Shown here one piece after another: positions 30,811-41,204 of a stretch of 64,000 bases of DNA. Under the pieces are notes generated by a model, which searched no databases, had not been told where the DNA came from, and saw only the letters and a list, made by a program, of their open reading frames with translations. The translations under genes were made by a program, and so were the position numbers. Every line of letters begins with the position of its first letter. Within the stretch, counting starts at the first letter, position 1. Source of the DNA: Phycisphaerales bacterium (GTDB lineage: Bacteria; Planctomycetota; Phycisphaerae; Phycisphaerales; SM1A02); the NCBI GenBank assembly GCA_029247205.1, contig JAQWLT010000033.1:1-64000 (forward strand), read 5' to 3'.

Positions 30811-31539
30811 TCAAGGGAGTTCTGGAAATGCCTGACGCATGGCTTCGGTCTGCTCGCCAAGCAACTCTCGGGCATAAGCGGCGAGCAGGGAGCTCGCTCG
30901 CGAGCATGTCTCGGCATCGTCAAGACGCTCGCCCGAGGCAAGCCGTGAAAGTTGCACGATGGTCTCTCGGCGGACTCGCCAGTCGCCATCCTGAGCATAC
31001 GACACCACACCACCAGCCTGCGGCCTGAAACCAAGCACGTCAGCGTCGCTGGGGAATTCCTCGTGAGTGACCACATCCTGATCAATGACTGGTCGCCACC
31101 CAACGGCGTCGAGCACGACCCACTGAAAGCGGACAAGTGCGACCGAGGGATCCGGCGTCGTGCCCAATTCTTGGAGCACACCATCAAGCGCGTCATACAC
31201 CTCAGGGTGGGGGTCTGCATCGCCCAAAATCCTTGAAACGAGATCGATGGCATAGATCGCCGAGCGATTGGCTGCAGCAGCGTGACGAGCAGGCCAGTAC
31301 ACGTCCTCGAGCATCCACTCGGTGAGAATCGCCAGTTCTCGGCCAGACTTCACAATCCAACCAAGATGGCCCCGTGTCATTGGTTCAAACCCACCAGAAA
31401 ACGAACCGTTTGGACGGAGAGCGCCCTTGGCGAGACCACGAACGAGCCCATGCGAGCGTGACAACGCCACAACTGTCTGAGAAGTTTCGGAGAACTCCCA
31501 GCGGCGAAGCACAATCGCGACATCGGTCAGGCGGGCCAT
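30811..31539 (-). CDS. recO: DNA repair protein RecO
   Basis: AIVLRRWEFSETSQTVVALSRSHGLVRGLAKGALR. Confidence 0.88.
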   Translation of the reverse strand: MARLTDVAIVLRRWEFSETSQTVVALSRSHGLVRGLAKGALRPNGSFSGGFEPMTRGHLGWIVKSGRELAILTEWMLEDVYWPARHAAAANRSAIYAIDLVSRILGDADPHPEVYDALDGVLQELGTTPDPSVALVRFQWVVLDAVGWRPVIDQDVVTHEEFPSDADVLGFRPQAGGVVSYAQDGDWRVRRETIVQLSRLASGERLDDAETCSRASSLLAAYARELLGEQTEAMRQAFPELP

Positions 31540-31616
31540 GCCAATAGTGTCGCGGATCCGCGGCATCGGTGCAGATACGGGCCCATGGAAAGCAAGGCAT
31601 GCCGTACACTCGGCAC

Positions 31617-32489
31617 ATGCTCGAAACTCGTCGTGTGGTCGCGATCATCAATCAGAAGGGTGGCGTCGGAAAGACGACCACAACGGCCAATCTTGGTGCC
31701 GCTCTGGCTCGGGCAGGGGTACGCACCTGTCTGGTTGATCTTGATCCACAGGCCCACTTGTCGCTGCACCTGGGTGTTCGCCCCGGCCCTGATGACCCAA
31801 CGGTCTATGACATGCTGCTTGATGAATCCGTGACAGCAATCGATGCTGCCGTTGAAGTTGAGCCTGGCCTTGACCTGATACCGGCGGAGACCGATCTCGC
31901 TGCTGCTGAAACTGATCTTGCCACAATCCCCGATAAGCAAAGCCGGCTTCGCCGCATGCTTGAAAAGTCGGGTGACCGGTGGGGCGCGATTCTTATTGAC
32001 TGCCCACCAAGCCTCGGTGTGTTGACAATTAATGCGCTCGGCGCCGCCACCGAAGTCTTTGTTCCTATGCAAGCTCACTTCCTTGCTCTTCAAGGTGTAG
32101 GGAAATTGCTTGAGACAGTTGGTCTTGTGTGCGCTGGGGTCAATCCATCCTTGCAGGTCAGTGGCATCGTGCTATGCATGCATGAGACTCAGACAACACT
32201 TGCCCGAGAAGTGGTTGAAGATCTTCAAGCCTTTCTAGAAAGTAGTTCGACCCAAGACGTACCGTGGCGCACCTGTCGCGTGCTCTCGCCACCGATCCGG
32301 CGCAATATCAAGTTGGCCGAGTCGCCGAGCTTTGGTCAGTCAATCTTCGCGTATGACCCAACGTGCCGAGGCGCTTCCGATTATGCGGCTCTTGCAGAAA
32401 GTGTGATCGCCATGTGGCGATCACCGGCAAGCGAAGTCGAAGTAAAGGTTGATGCAACGTCCTCCCAAGGTGCCGACTCCATTGGATAA
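31617..32489 (+). CDS. parA: ParA/Soj-family ATPase
   Basis: AIINQKGGVGKTTTTANLGAALARAGVRTCLVDLDPQAHLSLHLG. Confidence 0.95.
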   Translation: MLETRRVVAIINQKGGVGKTTTTANLGAALARAGVRTCLVDLDPQAHLSLHLGVRPGPDDPTVYDMLLDESVTAIDAAVEVEPGLDLIPAETDLAAAETDLATIPDKQSRLRRMLEKSGDRWGAILIDCPPSLGVLTINALGAATEVFVPMQAHFLALQGVGKLLETVGLVCAGVNPSLQVSGIVLCMHETQTTLAREVVEDLQAFLESSSTQDVPWRTCRVLSPPIRRNIKLAESPSFGQSIFAYDPTCRGASDYAALAESVIAMWRSPASEVEVKVDATSSQGADSIG

Positions 32490-33294
32490 AATCCTCTGCC
32501 AGGCAAACCCTGCCGCACCATGGCGTTGGGCATTGTTGGTCTACTTCGTCGTCCTCACCACCCTGACGCATTGGCCCCAAATGGATGTGCTTGGTCCGGG
32601 GCACACCTCACCCGACAAAATGGTGCACTTTCTCTCCTTTGGGCTATTAGCATCGCTCTTTGAGCGCTCTCGAATCCTGCCACGTGGTTGGATGGTCTTC
32701 GTGGTCGTGTGTATCTGGACGCCATTTGACGAGTGGTCCCAGCAGTGGTTTGCAAACTCGCGCACGAACTCGATCGAGGACGTTGTCAGTGGATGGCTTG
32801 GTATCGTGGCCGCTGGTGTGGTGACCTTGCTGTTACGACCGAGTCACACTGGCGACAGCCGATGGCAGAGGGCCATTGACTCCATCGACGCCATTGCCGC
32901 ACCCCGTGGAGGCGGGCTCGTGGCAGCAGCAGCGGCAGTCATTGTGACGGCCGCTGCCTTCCCCATTCTCTTTGGAGGCTTGTGGGCTGGCCTTGGCTGG
33001 TCGATGAGTACGCCCAGTGCCTTGCTTGCGATCGCCATTGGCCTCATCGTCGCAGCACCACTCACTCGACGTGCATGGCGGCGAGTTGGTGGCCCACGTT
33101 GGCCAAGCCCGCCAAGAGCCGCTTGGATGCTGATCTGGCTGTGGATCGTCATTGGCTGGGTGATCGGCTATACGTTGGTGACTTGTGGTCTTGAGGGCTT
33201 GATGACACCAGCAATCTTATTTGGTGGCTTCATTGGCTACGCGCAGGTCATTCGTATTGGGTGGAAACGAAGCGAGGTCGCCAGCCATGGCTGA
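32452..33294 (+). CDS. VanZ-like membrane protein
   Basis: LTHWPQMDVLGPGHTSPDKMVHFLSFGLLASLF, PFDEWSQQWFANSRTNSIEDVVSGWLG. Confidence 0.85.
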   Translation: MQRPPKVPTPLDKILCQANPAAPWRWALLVYFVVLTTLTHWPQMDVLGPGHTSPDKMVHFLSFGLLASLFERSRILPRGWMVFVVVCIWTPFDEWSQQWFANSRTNSIEDVVSGWLGIVAAGVVTLLLRPSHTGDSRWQRAIDSIDAIAAPRGGGLVAAAAAVIVTAAAFPILFGGLWAGLGWSMSTPSALLAIAIGLIVAAPLTRRAWRRVGGPRWPSPPRAAWMLIWLWIVIGWVIGYTLVTCGLEGLMTPAILFGGFIGYAQVIRIGWKRSEVASHG

Positions 33295-34867
33295 TGGCCT
33301 CGAACGTAATACACGAACAGTCATGTTATTCACGGCACTCAGCCGTGTCACCGGTCTTCTTCGCGACGCAACATTCAGCCGTGTCCTTGGTACTTCAACG
33401 GCCATGAGCGCATTTGGGTTTGCGTTCTTGATTCCCAATCTCTTTCGTCGTCTCTTTGGCGAAGGCGCGCTGTCGGCCGCGTTCTTGCCGACATACCAAC
33501 GGCTTGCCGAGCGTGATGAAAAACAAGCCGCTGCCCTTGCCGGTGGGATGCTCGGCGTATTAGCGGTCGGCCTTGGAATGGTCGTCGTACTTGGGGAATC
33601 TGTGCTCTTTCTCGTGTCGGCTACATATGACCACGAGAACATGGCGGTTTGGCTGATGATGCTCACGCTTCCATACACGCCGCTGGTGTGCATGGTCGCA
33701 ATCATTGGTGCCATGCTGCATGTGCGTGGTCGCTTTGGGCCGACTGCATCTGTCCCACTCGTACTCAACGGATGCCTCATCGCCGCTGCACTTTTAGGTT
33801 GGTGGTTCATCGGCGCTGATACGGATCGCGATCGACTGATGGTGACCGCCATCATGTCGGGCACCGTCGTCCTCGCGGGTGTATTGCAAGTCGGATGGTC
33901 GCTGCTGGCCATGCGTGGCCTCGCCAAGCTGGAATTTGACTTCGCCGCAGCCCGTGATCCACTACGAGAAATTTTCCGCCGTGCAGGACCGATGATCCTT
34001 GGACTTGGAGTGCTTCAACTCAACACACTGCTCGACGGGATCATCGCCTCGGTGCCACTTTGGACAGATGGGCAGGTTCTTGGCTACACCTATCCGCTAG
34101 ACAATCACAGTTTGGCGGTATTGCAATTCGCGCAGCGGCTCTATCAATTCCCACTCGGCGTATTTGGTATTGCAATTGCCACGGTGATCTACCCGCTCCT
34201 TACCAAATGCGCAGCTGAACCAGTGCCGTTCCTTTCGACGGTTCGCCGAGGCGTTCGACTGGTGCTCTTCATCAGTGTTCCAGCGAGCGTAGGGCTCATA
34301 CTTGTTCGAGAACCATTGACCGCGGTCGTGCTTCAGGGCGGCGCGTTCGATGCAGCCGACACAAGCCGGGTTGCCTTTGTGCTCCTTGGATATGCCACGT
34401 GTATTTGGGCGTACATGCTTGGTCAGATCCTGACGAGAGCTTTCTATGCACGAGATGAGGTTCGCACCCCAGTACGCATCGCTATGGCCATGGTGGCACT
34501 CAATCTCATACTCAATCTCACGCTCATCTGGCCGCTGCGTGAGGCTGGACTTGCCTGGTCAACTGCCCTCTGCGCCGTCATTCAGTCGGTCTTGATGGCC
34601 GTGATCTTGCACCGCCGAGGTGTGCCCATCTTCAATGGCGTTGTGCTTGGCACACTCCTGCGTGTTGTGATTGCGGCCGCCATCATGGCAGCATGCATCA
34701 GCGCCATATTGTGGGCGTGGCCCGCAAGTGCATCCTGGTGGGGCGAACTTGCGAGACTAGGGGTACTCACGCTCGTCGGTGGCATCGTCATTGGTGTCTG
34801 CGCCATCACACTTCGGATGCCCGAGTGGCGATGGGCTATCGGAATCTCTGACGCTGATGAAGTGTGA
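33287..34867 (+). CDS. murJ: Lipid II flippase MurJ
   Basis: TLSR-like FTALSRVTGLLRDATFSRVLGTS, LIPNLFRRLFGEGALSAAFLPTY, multi-TM. Confidence 0.95.
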   Translation: MADGLERNTRTVMLFTALSRVTGLLRDATFSRVLGTSTAMSAFGFAFLIPNLFRRLFGEGALSAAFLPTYQRLAERDEKQAAALAGGMLGVLAVGLGMVVVLGESVLFLVSATYDHENMAVWLMMLTLPYTPLVCMVAIIGAMLHVRGRFGPTASVPLVLNGCLIAAALLGWWFIGADTDRDRLMVTAIMSGTVVLAGVLQVGWSLLAMRGLAKLEFDFAAARDPLREIFRRAGPMILGLGVLQLNTLLDGIIASVPLWTDGQVLGYTYPLDNHSLAVLQFAQRLYQFPLGVFGIAIATVIYPLLTKCAAEPVPFLSTVRRGVRLVLFISVPASVGLILVREPLTAVVLQGGAFDAADTSRVAFVLLGYATCIWAYMLGQILTRAFYARDEVRTPVRIAMAMVALNLILNLTLIWPLREAGLAWSTALCAVIQSVLMAVILHRRGVPIFNGVVLGTLLRVVIAAAIMAACISAILWAWPASASWWGELARLGVLTLVGGIVIGVCAITLRMPEWRWAIGISDADEV

Positions 34868-34878
34868 CTTGAACAGTA

Positions 34879-36144
34879 TCAGTCGATCGACCAAGACGAG
34901 CCGTCTCTGGAAACGCGGCGGTAGAGCGTATCTCGCTCAACTGGGCAAAGCCCCGCCTCACGAATGAGGCGGTGCATGTCCTGAACGCCGGTCTCTTGGT
35001 GTGTCCCGCAGCCCTCGACCTTGGTGATGTCGTACCACACAACCGTTCCGTCAATATCATCGGCGCCCGCCATCTGCAGCATGAGCTGCGAGAGCGGAAG
35101 CGTCTGCATGATCCAAAACGCTTTCATATGTGGAATATTGTCGAGCATGAGCCGTGCAATGGCAATCGTCCGCAGGTTCTCGATGCCGCTGGGGCCATAC
35201 AAGTGCTGCAACGCACTGTCATCGGGAATGAAGGGCAGTGGAATGCAGGCTTGATACCAACCTTGTTCGCAGGTGTCGTCAGTTGGAAGACGGCCTTGGG
35301 GATACTGCTCGGCCGGCCCAGTCAGTACAACTTCTTGCTCGCCGCAAATACCCTGGCTCGTTGCCCATGTCCGCAATGCTGCATCCTGCTGACCTCGCAA
35401 GAGATCCATATGCCGTAAGCGTTCCGCTCGATTCTCTACATGTCCGTAGAGCATCGTCGCGTTGGTATTAATGCCAAGTTCATGTGCAATGCGGTGCACA
35501 TCCATCCACGCATCGCCTCGAATCTTGCCCTTGAACGCCTCGTCATGCACACGGTCGTCGAATACTTCTGCGCCGCCACCAGGAAGCGAGCCGAGACCGG
35601 CCTTTCGGAGGTCCATGAGAACCTCGCGAATACCATCCGCTCCGTCACGTCCACGCTTTGAGATGCGAGCGAGGTGCACAATTTCGACGGCAGTGAACGC
35701 CTTGATGTGCAGGCCCGGAGCTTCTTCCTGTATCGCCTGGAGCATCTCGATATAGAAGTTGAACGGATGAAATGGATGCAAGCCACCGACGACATGCATC
35801 TCGGTGGCGCCTGATGCAAATGCCTTTCGGGCTTCTTCTCGAATCTCTTCAATCGTGTACTCATAAGCTCCATCGTCATCGCGTTTGCGCGCAAAGGCAC
35901 AGAAGCTGCAAGAGAGCGCACACACGTTGGAATAATTCAGGTGCCGGTTAACGTTGTAATAGGCAATATCGCCGTGCATGCGACGCCGAACAAGATCAGC
36001 CAGTCCACAGACCGACCACAAGTCAGCCGTTTCATACAGCACACTGCCATCTTCAACGCTCAATCGACTGCCCGCGAGCACTCGTTCGGCAATCGGCGCA
36101 AGTGCAGGATCTGACAGAGCGGGCAGTGGTGTAAGGGTGCTCAT
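34879..36144 (-). CDS. mqnE: Aminofutalosine synthase MqnE (radical SAM)
   Basis: NYSNVCALSCSFCAFARK, GATEMHVVGGLHPFHPFNFY, LPGGGAEVFDDRV. Confidence 0.92.
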   Translation of the reverse strand: MSTLTPLPALSDPALAPIAERVLAGSRLSVEDGSVLYETADLWSVCGLADLVRRRMHGDIAYYNVNRHLNYSNVCALSCSFCAFARKRDDDGAYEYTIEEIREEARKAFASGATEMHVVGGLHPFHPFNFYIEMLQAIQEEAPGLHIKAFTAVEIVHLARISKRGRDGADGIREVLMDLRKAGLGSLPGGGAEVFDDRVHDEAFKGKIRGDAWMDVHRIAHELGINTNATMLYGHVENRAERLRHMDLLRGQQDAALRTWATSQGICGEQEVVLTGPAEQYPQGRLPTDDTCEQGWYQACIPLPFIPDDSALQHLYGPSGIENLRTIAIARLMLDNIPHMKAFWIMQTLPLSQLMLQMAGADDIDGTVVWYDITKVEGCGTHQETGVQDMHRLIREAGLCPVERDTLYRRVSRDGSSWSID

Positions 36145-36541
36145 GGGACCGGGCATGGTAGCGGGCGGCTATCGGACGTCGGATTACGCGGCTCGTTCGG
36201 GGAGAACCATGCCGCTGACAGTCCGTAGCGATCGTTTTTTACAGTTCTCCCAACAAGGGAGAAGTGAGTAGGGCACCGAGTCGATTGTGTCTCATAGAGC
36301 CGGATCAACTCACCTATGCCATCAGCAAACCACCAACCAACCAACGATGCACTCCAGCCGCTGCCATTTCCAGTCGCGTTTGCGCAAAGCATCGAGACCC
36401 CATGCCAGCAGGCACGACGGATTCGTGCCGAGTCCAATCGGTCTATTCAAGCACTTGCCGTGCGTCTTGGCTGCCTCGGTTGGTTTGATTCGACTCATCC
36501 CGGACCTCGCGCGGCCTGACCGAACCGGTAGCCTTCCACCC

Positions 36542-37099
36542 ATGAAACCTTCGCAGCTGTACGCCGCCGCCATTCTTGCTGGTGGGCAGAGTGTTCGTAT
36601 GGGCACTCCGAAGCAGTTGGTCCAGAACGGCGCCGCGACGCTCGGCTCACAAATGCTCGCAATCGCCCGCGCGTGTTGCGACCGCGTGCTTGTAGCAGGA
36701 CCTCCGGGCAGCATGCCTGGTGAAGCCGCCATTGCTGACCTTCCAAACCACACAGGGTCTGGGCCACTTGCAGGCATCGAAGCTGTGCTTGCGACGGGCA
36801 TCGCCGAACGTTGGCTGGTGTTTCCATGCGACATGCCTCGGCTCGACGCAGCGGACGCGAGTCGACTCCTTCAGGGAACGGGGGCTGTCTGCTGCTTTGA
36901 AGACCCTGCTGCTGAAGGCAAAGCTCTTCCACTGCCAATGGCGGTCGACGCATCGATGCTTGCGAGTATCACAAAGTTCCTTGATACCGAACGCCGCGCC
37001 GTCCGTGGCTGGCTCGACACCGTCACGTGCACACTTGTCGAACCACCATCGCGTGAGACGCTGGTCAATATCAACTCACCCGAAGATCTACATCGCTGA
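36542..37099 (+). CDS. mobA: MobA-like molybdenum cofactor nucleotidyltransferase
   Basis: AAILAGGQSVRMGTPKQLV, SGPLAGIEAVLA, LVFPCDMPRL; adjacent molybdo-oxidoreductase. Confidence 0.85.
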   Translation: MKPSQLYAAAILAGGQSVRMGTPKQLVQNGAATLGSQMLAIARACCDRVLVAGPPGSMPGEAAIADLPNHTGSGPLAGIEAVLATGIAERWLVFPCDMPRLDAADASRLLQGTGAVCCFEDPAAEGKALPLPMAVDASMLASITKFLDTERRAVRGWLDTVTCTLVEPPSRETLVNINSPEDLHR

Positions 37100-39252
37100 G
37101 CGTCGCAACAAAGCCTTTAAAGCCAGGTGTACGACTCGATGGATCAAGCCGTCGTGGCACCAACACATTGCACTCGGGGAAGTACATCGCCGCAGCGCCG
37201 CTGGTGATGTCGAAGTCAAAGGCAACGGCGTTCATTGATCCTGCCTCGGTTCGAACATCCACCCGATCGCCGGTCGAGATTCCCCATCGCTTCATATCAG
37301 CAGCATTGAGCAGAATCGCATCGCGGCGAGGAATGCCTCGGTATACGTCTTCATCCTCATACACAACCGTGTTGAACTGCCCCTCACTGCGAACGGTGAC
37401 CACCCGCACTTGCCGATCTTCAAGCGGGGTTGGTTCTGGAATCTCTACATCTTGAATCTGCGCACGACCGGACTTTGTGGCGAACACTGGTGTGTGGAAT
37501 GTTCGATCTGGAATATGAAACTCTTCTCCGGCTGTAATCTGCCCGTACCCCGGAACAACTTCCGCAATGGCGTCGCGAATACCCACGTGCGTTCGCATGG
37601 CCTCCAAGTCAATGGGTGGGGGTGATTCAAATCCGCCAGCGGCGAGGTCGGCGATGACTTCTGTCTCGGCGCGAGGACCATCATGACGGGGCTTCCCGCC
37701 GTCACTCACGCGGACGTAATTGAACATGCTCTCTTGGGTGCTTGATTGCGGCTCTTCATCCCGAGCGAGTACCGGCAAGATGATCGTCTCACGTCCACGA
37801 GCCCGTACATGTCCAGTATTCAATGTCGTGCTCAGATACACCAATGTGCCGATCCGCTGCATTGCTTCGGCGGCAAAGTGGGCGTCCGGATTACTGCCAA
37901 AGAGGTTGCCGCCAAGACACACAGCAAAGTCCACTTCGCCACGGTGCGATGCCTCTATACAAGCCATCGTGTCCATACCCGGTTCAGTTGGAAAGACGTC
38001 GCCCCATCTCGCCTTCATCGCGTCGAAGTAGGCCTTTTTGAGTTCTGGAACCACACCCATACTGCCGATTCCCTGCACATTCGAGTGCCCGCGCAACGGA
38101 AGGAGCCCCTTGCCGGGGCTACCAAGCATGCCGCGACATGCTGCGAGGGCCGCGAGAATCTGCACGCCGCGAACTCCCGACTCGTGATGGGTCAATCCCA
38201 TCGCCCATGCAAATATGGTTCGCTTTGATGCGGCGTAGATCGTAGCAATTTGGTTGATCGTCTCGCGATCGACACCACTCCCGTTGATAACACGATCCCA
38301 CGTCACATCTGCAAGCCGTGACTCCCACGCGGCCCACCCTTCGGTGTGGGCATCAAGGAACGCACGGTCGATCTGCTGCTGCTCGATGAGTTGCTTCATC
38401 ACCCCAACCATCAACATCGCGTCGCCACCCACCGCAGGTTGCACATACAGGTCGGCAATACGCGATGCCCAAATCATGCTTCGAATATCACTTGGAATCT
38501 TGAACTTCATCAAGCCAGGTTCGCGAAGCGGATTGATCACAATCACTCGGCCGCCTCGGCGGCGGACTTCCATGAGCGTTCGCATAAACCGCGGATGGTT
38601 GCTCGATGGATTCGCGCCGATGAGAACCACAAGGTCAGCATGATCAAGATCTTCAAGCACAACCGTAGCGGTACCCGACCCTGTCACACTCGCAAGGCCA
38701 ACACCAGATGCTTGGTGGCAATAGTACGAACAGTTGTTGACATTATTAGTGCCACGAAGACGAGCGCACACCTGCAGTAAGAACGCTGCTTCGTTCGAGG
38801 AGCGTCCACTGAGGTAGTAGAAGGAACGGTCAGGATCGGTGCGGTGCATTGCGGCGCAAGCTCGCTTCATCGCCTCTTCCCATGAGATTGGCCGGAAGCG
38901 GTCATCGAGCGAAGTTGCCATCAGCGGCCTGGTCAGCCGACCAAGGTGTTCAAGTTCACGGGGTGAAAGTCGCTCCAATGAGGAGAACGGTGTGTCGTCA
39001 ATGACCTCCACCCGCACCGCCCCCTGAAGATCAGCGGCCATTGCTTGCACCGATTTTTTGCATACTTCGGGAAATCGGCCAGCTTCATTGACCATTCCAC
39101 CCCGTTGCCCGCCCATTCCAAGCGCACAGGTCTTGCAGGCATTGCGGCTTCGCAAGGCCTTCCACATGCGGCGGATACCACCTGATGCCCGTGCAGCGCG
39201 CAGCGTATAGCGAATTGCTCGCCACCCACCACCATGTCGAACCGGTCGCATG
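37071..39252 (-). CDS. FdhF/YdeP-family molybdopterin oxidoreductase
   Basis: RNACKTCALGMGGQRGGMVNEAGRFPEVCKKS, NNCSYYCHQASGVGLASVTGSGT, RGHSNVQGIGSMG; start at MRPVRHGGGW is an estimate. Confidence 0.9.
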
Positions 39253-39269
39253 TTGCGATGGTACGTACC

Positions 39270-41144
39270 ATGGCAATTGTGAGCGAGCGAGGCACCATTC
39301 TGGTGGTTGATCCCAATGCGGCAGTTCGCCGCATGCTTGAGGTGCATTTGGCCGCCGGTGGGCATGCCGTTACCAGTTGCCGCTCCGCGAGAGAAGCAAA
39401 GGACCTGCTCGACTCTGGGGGCTTTGACCTCATCATCACCGAAGCCGAGACGCCCGAGGGCTCGGGTTTCGACCTTCTTCGGCATACGCAGAAGCCGGGC
39501 AACGAGCGTCGCGTGGCGACAATCATCATGTCCGGCCGAGATCAGCCTGAACGAATTGTCCGAGCGCTTGAGCGAGGGGCCGATGACTACCTGACCAAAC
39601 CAATCAGCCCATCCATGGCTGTCGCGCGGGCATCGGCGGTCATCGAACTGCAAGCATCGGGACTTCTCAGTTCGCGTGGACCGGACATGCTCGACCTTCC
39701 GAGGCTCGACCGTACCCTTCGAGAAGCTTCTGGTGGCGCAGGAAAGTTGCGGGCCATCTGTGATGCCTTGCGCGATGGATTGTCCGCCGAACGAGCGTCG
39801 GTGTATCGATTTGATTCGAGCAGCAATGAATTGCTCACTGTCGTCGCCCATGGTGAAACGAGCGCTGACGGTTCTCCGCTCATCCGAATGTCAGCTGAAG
39901 AAGGTCTTGCAGGCGCAAGCCTTCGGCTGGGTCACATCATTAATACACATGATGCCTACGAAGACAGTCGATTCAGCCCTCGGTTTGATGAACAAACCGG
40001 CTTTGTGACACGGTCTGTCTTATCTATACCACTCAGAGACGACCATGGCGAGGTCATTGGTGTCGCGCAAGTACTGAACCATGAGGTTGGACCATTCCTC
40101 GCCGCAGAAGAACTCAAGGCCATGCAACTCGCTCCGCGATGTGGTCTGTGCCTTGCGGAGGCTTTCTTCGAGGTCGACCTTGAACTGAACCTCGCGGCAA
40201 CCATCATTGCTCAACCGGGTACGGCAACCTTCCTTCCAACCATACTTCCAAGTACTGGAGGTATCACAACCGGGATCTTGCCCCGTGACCGCAGTGTTGA
40301 TGCAAGGTCGTTCATCGGCACCGAGATTGGTCGGTATCGAGTCATGGCCGTCCTTGGTACTGGCAGTCAAGGAATCGTGCTTGAGGGACACGACGAGTTA
40401 CTCGACCGCAGTGTCGCCATCAAGCTGCTCGGACCTGACTCGGCCCGCATTCCAATGCTTCGCCGGCAGTTCATGCAGGAAGCTCGAACCATGGCCAAAC
40501 TCGGCCATCCAAACACCGTTGCAATTCACGACGTTGGCGAGCATGACCGCGCCCTGTACTTGGTGATGGAACAGTGCCACGGCGGCACAACCTTTGACAT
40601 GCTCAAAAAAGATGGGCCGATTTCAGTTGCTGCAGCAATCCCAATCCTTCGTGATGCGTGTCGTGGACTTGACGCTGCACATCGCCGAGGCATGATTCAC
40701 CGTGACATCAAACCTGACAATATTCTGCTCGATGCACAGGGCGCCGCAAAGTTGAGCGACTTTGGACTCGTGCTCGCCCCCAATACAGTTGATATCGCCG
40801 GAGCCGATCACATCATCGGCACGCCGCACTACATGAGCCCTGAGCAGTGCAGCAATGGCTTGGTTGATCACCGCAGTGACCTCTATGCCTTGGGCGCCAC
40901 GTGCTTCCACTTACTAGCAGGGAAACCACCATATGCTGGGCCAACGGATGTGCGAGAGGTACTCAAGTGTCACGCTGAAGCCCCCATCCCAGACCCACGA
41001 GCATTGGTGCCTGACCTTCCAGAAGATGTGGTCTCAATCATTGCGACCGCCATGGCCAAGAATCCAGCCGACCGCTATCAGAATGCATCTGAGATGCTCC
41101 GTGACCTTGAAGCGGTTTTAAATGCGCTCGACCCAGACTTCTAG
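39270..41144 (+). CDS. Receiver-like domain + GAF domain + Ser/Thr protein kinase
   Basis: TILVVDPNAAVRRML...DYLTKP; GAF segment ICDALRDGLSAERASVYRFD...SVLSIPLRDDHGEVIGVAQVLN; kinase HRDIKPDNILLD, DFGL, GTPHYMSPEQ. Confidence 0.93.
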   Translation: MAIVSERGTILVVDPNAAVRRMLEVHLAAGGHAVTSCRSAREAKDLLDSGGFDLIITEAETPEGSGFDLLRHTQKPGNERRVATIIMSGRDQPERIVRALERGADDYLTKPISPSMAVARASAVIELQASGLLSSRGPDMLDLPRLDRTLREASGGAGKLRAICDALRDGLSAERASVYRFDSSSNELLTVVAHGETSADGSPLIRMSAEEGLAGASLRLGHIINTHDAYEDSRFSPRFDEQTGFVTRSVLSIPLRDDHGEVIGVAQVLNHEVGPFLAAEELKAMQLAPRCGLCLAEAFFEVDLELNLAATIIAQPGTATFLPTILPSTGGITTGILPRDRSVDARSFIGTEIGRYRVMAVLGTGSQGIVLEGHDELLDRSVAIKLLGPDSARIPMLRRQFMQEARTMAKLGHPNTVAIHDVGEHDRALYLVMEQCHGGTTFDMLKKDGPISVAAAIPILRDACRGLDAAHRRGMIHRDIKPDNILLDAQGAAKLSDFGLVLAPNTVDIAGADHIIGTPHYMSPEQCSNGLVDHRSDLYALGATCFHLLAGKPPYAGPTDVREVLKCHAEAPIPDPRALVPDLPEDVVSIIATAMAKNPADRYQNASEMLRDLEAVLNALDPDF

Positions 41145-41169
41145 GCGTCCGCTGATCTCTGATTGGGTT

Positions 41170-41178
41170 TGCTAGAAT
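41170..41178 (+). promoter_or_regulatory. Possible extended -10 promoter for the STAS gene
   Basis: TGCTAGAAT (TGn + TAGAAT) 27 bp before the proposed STAS start, followed by GGGAGG. Confidence 0.4.
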
Positions 41179-41204
41179 ACAAAAACTGACTTGGGAGGTG
41201 GCCT

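Noticed and set aside
33217-33927. Long antisense ORFs inside murJ, yidC, rho, ftsK and others (e.g. 236 aa opposite murJ)
   Set aside because: Typical shadow ORFs of high-GC genes; sense strand encodes recognised families
41142-41189. Kinase-STAS readthrough (both are in the same frame)
   Set aside because: Three in-frame stops (TAG 41142, TGA 41160, TGA 41187) separate them
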